The translations under genes were made by a program, and so were the position numbers. From contig NZ_JAPVLU010000056.1 in the NCBI RefSeq assembly GCF_027158205.1, forward strand, positions 1 to 50,660: DNA of 50,660 bases, read 5' to 3'. Numbering within the stretch: position 1 is the first letter of the stretch; every line of letters starts with the position of its first letter. Below the pieces are notes generated by a model that saw nothing but the letters and a program-made list of their open reading frames with translations, was not told where the DNA came from and did no database searches. Shown in pieces: positions 49,979-50,660 of this stretch. The DNA comes from Streptomyces sp. H39-S7 (GTDB taxonomy: Bacteria > Actinomycetota > Actinomycetes > Streptomycetales > Streptomycetaceae).

Positions 49979-50467
49979 GACGATGGACTCAGCCGGCCTT
50001 CATACGTTGTCGGCTCTGCCCAGCTCGATCTGCCGCCGGCTGACGTAGCTCGCCAGGTCACGTTTGATGGTCATGACCTCTTCGACCCGGATGCGGATGG
50101 GTGCACAGTACTGGCCATCGCACGACCGAGGAAAGCTGCCGTCGATGAGCGAGATGCCGCTGAGTACCACGCCGCCGTCATTGTCGATCTCTGTGCAGAG
50201 GACTGGGTGGAAGGAGCAGTCTTCGTAGATGTCCCCTACGCGGCCGCCGGGTTACGCGGGTCAGTCACTTCGATCATGCTGCTCAAGATGCCACAGCGGG
50301 TACGACAGAGCGCGACGGATTTTCGGGATGCCGGAGGACGTACAACGCGCGGTCTGCCCCTGTGCGAACGGGCGGAGAAACATCGGGTTCCGGGGTCGCA
50401 TGCGCTTGGCGTCGGTGGCGCGGTACGGTGCCGACATGATGGAGCTGCCAGCGAATCCGGCCAATGA
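49979..50467 (+). CDS. Doubtful hypothetical frame
   Basis: The part from 49979 (DGLSRPSYVVGSAQLDLPPADVARQVTFDGHDLFDPDADGC, outline) to about 50320 has moderate coding bias. The FNGHDLFGPDADGC-like stretch also occurs before the DUF7660 gene at about 47930. The C-terminal part overlaps the DUF7660 copy and is probably not real. It may be a degraded gene carried in the duplicated segment. Confidence 0.3.
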   Translation, partial: DDGLSRPSYVVGSAQLDLPPADVARQVTFDGHDLFDPDADGCTVLAIARPRKAAVDERDAAEYHAAVIVDLCAEDWVEGAVFVDVPYAAAGLRGSVTSIMLLKMPQRVRQSATDFRDAGGRTTRGLPLCERAEKHRVPGSHALGVGGAVRCRHDGAASESGQ

Positions 50468-50660
50468 AGTCGACAGCAGGGAAGCTCTGGTGGCGCACAT
50501 CCTCGACCTGCGGGCGGATTTCCTCCACCGTGACGACGAGTGGGAGAACCCCACGCTTGAGCAGTACCTGGAAGCGCTGGCGCCCTGGATCAGGTCCTCG
50601 CCGAACTGGTATCGGAACTTCGGCCAGGAGATGCCGGTCGACGGCGATTGGACTTTCTTC
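50436..50660 (+). CDS. DUF7660-like protein, copy 2 (partial)
   Basis: 75 residues before the window ends (NPANEVDSREALVAHILDLRADFLHRDDEWENPTLEQYLEAL in outline). It is a duplicate of 48006-48266, beginning with the same ATGATGGAGCTGCCA start. The 3' end lies outside the window. Confidence 0.7.
   Translation, partial: MMELPANPANEVDSREALVAHILDLRADFLHRDDEWENPTLEQYLEALAPWIRSSPNWYRNFGQEMPVDGDWTFF

Overview
The window is high-GC actinomycete DNA, almost certainly Streptomyces. The signs are strong third-position GC bias, GTG starts, GGAGG-type ribosome binding sites, DUF5994/DUF5133/DUF6126/DUF4389 proteins and ANTAR regulators. Its content looks like an expanded hypoxia/dormancy regulon comparable to the DosR/DevR regulon of Mycobacterium tuberculosis and the OsdR regulon of S. 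coelicolor. It carries a DevR-type response regulator (27545-28258, -) divergent from a GAF-GAF DevS-type kinase (28578-30293, +), nine universal stress protein (USP) loci, five pyridoxamine-oxidase-fold (PPOX) flavin/F420-type proteins, and relatives of Rv1733c and CtpF. It also has an Hsp20, CBS proteins and STAS proteins. About 17 copies of a 14-bp palindrome of the form GGGNC-N4-GNCCC, the half-site spacing of the mycobacterial DevR box, lie about 75-215 bp upstream of most of these genes.

Layout. 1-6.6 kb: the end of a GNAT-fused acyl-CoA synthetase (cut by the window), a complete pyruvate formate-lyase and its activase, two USPs, a DUF5994 protein and an HTH-PPOX protein. 6.6-14 kb: a minus-strand block with a cyclic-nucleotide-binding protein, a GH65 phosphorylase whose HAD half is broken, GAPDH, a DoxX-like membrane protein, an Rv1733c-like protein and a flavodoxin. 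13.6-21.3 kb: three cysteine-free ArsR regulators with CBS, STAS, zinc-ribbon, PPOX and SulP genes, connected by a second operator type, TTGC-N8-GCAA. 21.4-32 kb: USP cluster, a small MITE, general stress protein, DevR/DevS, PPOX. 32-40.2 kb: an internally deleted oleate hydratase, STAS, two GAF-ANTAR proteins and several decaying paralogues (flavodoxin, USP, SulP). 40.3-46.1 kb: Hsp20, ChrA, a CtpF-like P-type ATPase and a DUF4389 protein. 46.2-50.7 kb: small hypothetical genes, a tRNA-like remnant and a duplicated DUF7660 gene, typical of a plastic chromosome arm.

How the genes may work together (inference). Under low oxygen or redox stress DevS would activate DevR, which turns on fermentation-type carbon flow (phosphorolysis by GH65, GAPDH, pyruvate formate-lyase, perhaps ATP recovery by the acyl-CoA synthetase), chaperones and USPs, and ion or bicarbonate transport. 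The ArsR-controlled set seems to be a parallel circuit with an unknown signal. The many partly broken duplicates suggest the island has grown by duplication and is now being pruned; some frameshifts sit in homopolymers or short repeats and could instead be sequence errors.
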